Origin: an uncultured Eubacteriales bacterium
GTDB taxonomy: Bacteria > Bacillota > Clostridia > Christensenellales > Borkfalkiaceae
Length of the DNA: 7,716 nt
Assembly (NCBI GenBank): GCA_958405585.1
Contig: CATYEP010000083.1
Coordinates: forward strand, 1 to 7,716
Direction: 5' to 3'
The notes beneath the pieces are model-generated. The model had not been told where the DNA came from and did no database searches. It saw only the letters and a program-made list of their open reading frames with translations. Position numbers and translations under genes: made by a program. Positions 6,161 through 7,716 of this stretch are shown here, piece by piece. The number at the start of each line of letters is the position of its first letter. The stretch's first letter is position 1.

Positions 6161-7716
6161 CCTTTTCTCCGCTCTTCTCGTCCCGTATGATCGCAAGCTC
6201 TTTCAGCGCGCGCGTATAGGCAATATACTTTTCGTTGACCGTCATATCCGCATCCGCCACCGCCACACAGGTAAATTCCAATCCTTTCGATTCATAAACC
6301 GTCATCAGATTGATCTTACTTTTCGAAATCTTGTTCGTTCGCCCCGGTATATTGTAACTTTTGCGGCTGTATTTTTCCAGCGAATCTTCCGAAACAATGA
6401 TCGCTTTCAAGCCTTTCTTATCCCGAAAAAATCCGCTGATGCCGCGAACCCCGACATATTGCACCGGAGGCCCGTCAAACCCGATCGACTGCATTCCGAT
6501 CTTCAATTTCTCAGATACAAATTCCACGATCTGATTGGTGTTCCGATAGTTTTGATTCAATTCATAACTCTGACCCGCTCCAACCGATTTCCAGTCATGC
6601 AAACCGCGGTATCCTGTGATGTTCTGCGCAAGATCCCCGTATACGTTGAACGCCGCATCTTCATTGAAAAAATGCAGCAGGCGATACTCGTTTTCCGAAA
6701 TATCCTGCCCTTCATCTACAAAAACAAGTCCGTAACGCGGCTTTAACTGCCTGCCAAGCAGTGCAAAAATCAGGCAAAGCGTATACGGATCGCTCCGCTG
6801 CAAGCCCTTGCCGATCCCGAATTTGTTTTTCGTTTTGCGGACGATCTCTTTATAAAACAGCCTCGCCAGTTCTATATACGTGCCGCATTTTCCGATCTTG
6901 ACAAAATATTCGTTCCCTTTCAGGATCTCAAACAATTCGCAGAAATTTCCGAACAGAGTTTCGATCTCCCGAACATGTTCCGAAATCACGTCGATCTCCG
7001 TCAGCAGTTCCGCTCGGCGCGCAATTCTCTCCGCATACGTTTCCACTTCCACCCCGCCGCGGTTTATCTTGTACCTGCGCAGATCGTTCATCTCCTTTGC
7101 AACCGTTTCGCGCAGGCGCGCAAGGTCTTCCGCTGCACCCGAAGTAACTTTTCCGTATGCCCGCATGACAAACGATCCCGCCCTGTAAAAGGAAAGTATC
7201 CGATTGTAAAAATAACTGTAATTTCTGATCTTTTCGCTCTTCAGATCGTTCGAAAAAAATTCTTCCGCAGCCGTCACTTCATTCATCAGTTCGCGGAAAG
7301 GCTTCGTATAATACAAACCTCCCTCCGCTTTCTCTTTGATCTCTCCCAGCACGGCACGGCGGACACGCACGCTCGCATTTTTGATCACATTGTACAGCTC
7401 CAGCTGTCTGCGACAATTTCCAGCCACCGTTCCGATAAATGCCGCGCACTCCTCGCTGAGAAACATCCCCACGATCCCGTTGTATATTTTTGTCAGCTTG
7501 TTCTGTACGTCTTTGTAAAATTTTTCCGAATAAATATATTCCAGATATTTGAGCGGTACTTTCGCTGTATAGTCGATCTTCCCGTCCAGGTCGATACCTT
7601 CATTTTTCAGCAACAGCTGAAAATATTCGTCAATATGCCGCGTCTTGACTTTTTCCAATTCCAATACCTGCGACAATTCATCGATAAAAGCATTGAACGA
7701 ATCGCTCGGCGTGATC
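6150..7716 (-). CDS. HelD-like UvrD/Rep superfamily 1 helicase, C-terminal part (5' end outside window)
   Basis: The frame is open to the window edge, so this is the last 521 residues of a longer protein; the N-terminal part with Walker A is missing. A TTG at 7676 could be mistaken for a start, but coding continues upstream with ITPSDSFNAFIDEL, which resembles the motif Ia segment of HelD (TPN..F..YI..VLPEL). SF1A motifs follow in order (fragment numbering): motif II VDEGQD (333-338), motif III VYGDLAQNI (358-366), motif IV NQNYRNT (387-393), motif V TVYESKGLEF (472-481), motif VI YIAYTRALKEL (497-507). About 300 mostly helical, charged residues lie between motifs Ia and II, consistent with the bulky insertion in domain 1A of HelD proteins. 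Characterised HelD proteins use ATP to release RNA polymerase from DNA and recycle it; DNA helicase IV-like enzymes are the main alternative. Motif II reads DEGQD rather than the commoner DEAQD. The gene ends 11 nt inside the HAD gene, implying a shared transcript. Confidence 0.88.
   Translation of the reverse strand, partial: ITPSDSFNAFIDELSQVLELEKVKTRHIDEYFQLLLKNEGIDLDGKIDYTAKVPLKYLEYIYSEKFYKDVQNKLTKIYNGIVGMFLSEECAAFIGTVAGNCRRQLELYNVIKNASVRVRRAVLGEIKEKAEGGLYYTKPFRELMNEVTAAEEFFSNDLKSEKIRNYSYFYNRILSFYRAGSFVMRAYGKVTSGAAEDLARLRETVAKEMNDLRRYKINRGGVEVETYAERIARRAELLTEIDVISEHVREIETLFGNFCELFEILKGNEYFVKIGKCGTYIELARLFYKEIVRKTKNKFGIGKGLQRSDPYTLCLIFALLGRQLKPRYGLVFVDEGQDISENEYRLLHFFNEDAAFNVYGDLAQNITGYRGLHDWKSVGAGQSYELNQNYRNTNQIVEFVSEKLKIGMQSIGFDGPPVQYVGVRGISGFFRDKKGLKAIIVSEDSLEKYSRKSYNIPGRTNKISKSKINLMTVYESKGLEFTCVAVADADMTVNEKYIAYTRALKELAIIRDEKSGEKDEE
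6167..6170 (-). promoter_or_regulatory. Ribosome binding site of the HAD hydrolase gene, inside the helicase 3' end
   Basis: GGAG on the minus strand followed by AAAAGG and then ATG at 6160 gives a 6-nt spacer. It lies within the last codons of the HelD-like gene and decides the HAD start in favour of the 227-residue form. Its position suggests that ribosomes finishing the helicase could re-initiate here. Confidence 0.7.

Noticed and set aside
6160..6196. Upstream ATG at 6196 as the start of the HAD gene
   Set aside because: It would add 12 residues that do not match the family and ignores the well-spaced GGAG before the ATG at 6160.
5607..6746. Plus-strand ORF of 379 codons spanning the HAD gene and the HelD-like 3' end
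   Set aside because: Both opposite-strand genes carry full, ordered family motifs; this ORF is Ser/Arg/Phe-rich with no domain and no ribosome binding site that I could see.
6150..7676. TTG at 7676 as the start of the HelD-like gene
   Set aside because: The frame stays open to the window edge with HelD-like sequence upstream of it, and the protein would lack Walker A, so the gene is simply cut by the window.

Overview
The window holds three protein-coding genes, all read on the minus strand, so transcription runs from high to low coordinates. Both outer genes run off the window edges. In transcription order they are: (1) the C-terminal 521 residues of a HelD-like UvrD/Rep superfamily 1 helicase (7716 to 6150); (2) a complete 227-residue HAD hydrolase of the YjjG nucleotidase type (6160 to 5477), whose start overlaps the end of the helicase gene by 11 nt; (3) after a 235-bp gap, the first 1747 residues of a very large multidomain protein (5241 to 1). 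That protein has a DUF4011 signature, an AAA_11/AAA_12 (Dna2/UPF1-like) SF1 helicase core and a restriction-endonuclease-like domain of the MTES_1575 type.

The organism looks like a member of the Bacillota, probably an anaerobic clostridial lineage. Reasons are the GGAGG-type ribosome binding sites, a TTGCTA/17 bp/TATAAT promoter, the HelD-like helicase and the Firmicutes-like flavour of the DUF4011 protein. This is an inference from style, not from a marker gene.

The 5242-5476 gap is the only non-coding stretch. Read on the minus strand it contains, in order: a 19-bp hairpin just after the HAD stop codon; a small dyad enclosing a possible 9-codon mini-ORF whose SD-ATG sequence is an exact 11-nt copy of the one at the large gene; a near-consensus sigma-A promoter; and a leader of about 70 nt ending in a strong ribosome binding site. 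The HelD-like helicase and HAD genes therefore look like a translationally coupled pair, while the large DUF4011 gene has its own promoter.

Functionally, the window is nucleic-acid and nucleotide metabolism: an RNA polymerase-recycling type helicase, a nucleotide phosphatase, and a large helicase with a nuclease-like domain whose relatives are often considered candidate defence or DNA-processing proteins. The most interesting points are in the DUF4011 protein: its transglutaminase-like N-terminal domain seems to have lost its catalytic Cys and His, and its nuclease domain lacks the acidic residue common in relatives. No mobile element, tRNA, rRNA or CRISPR array was seen.
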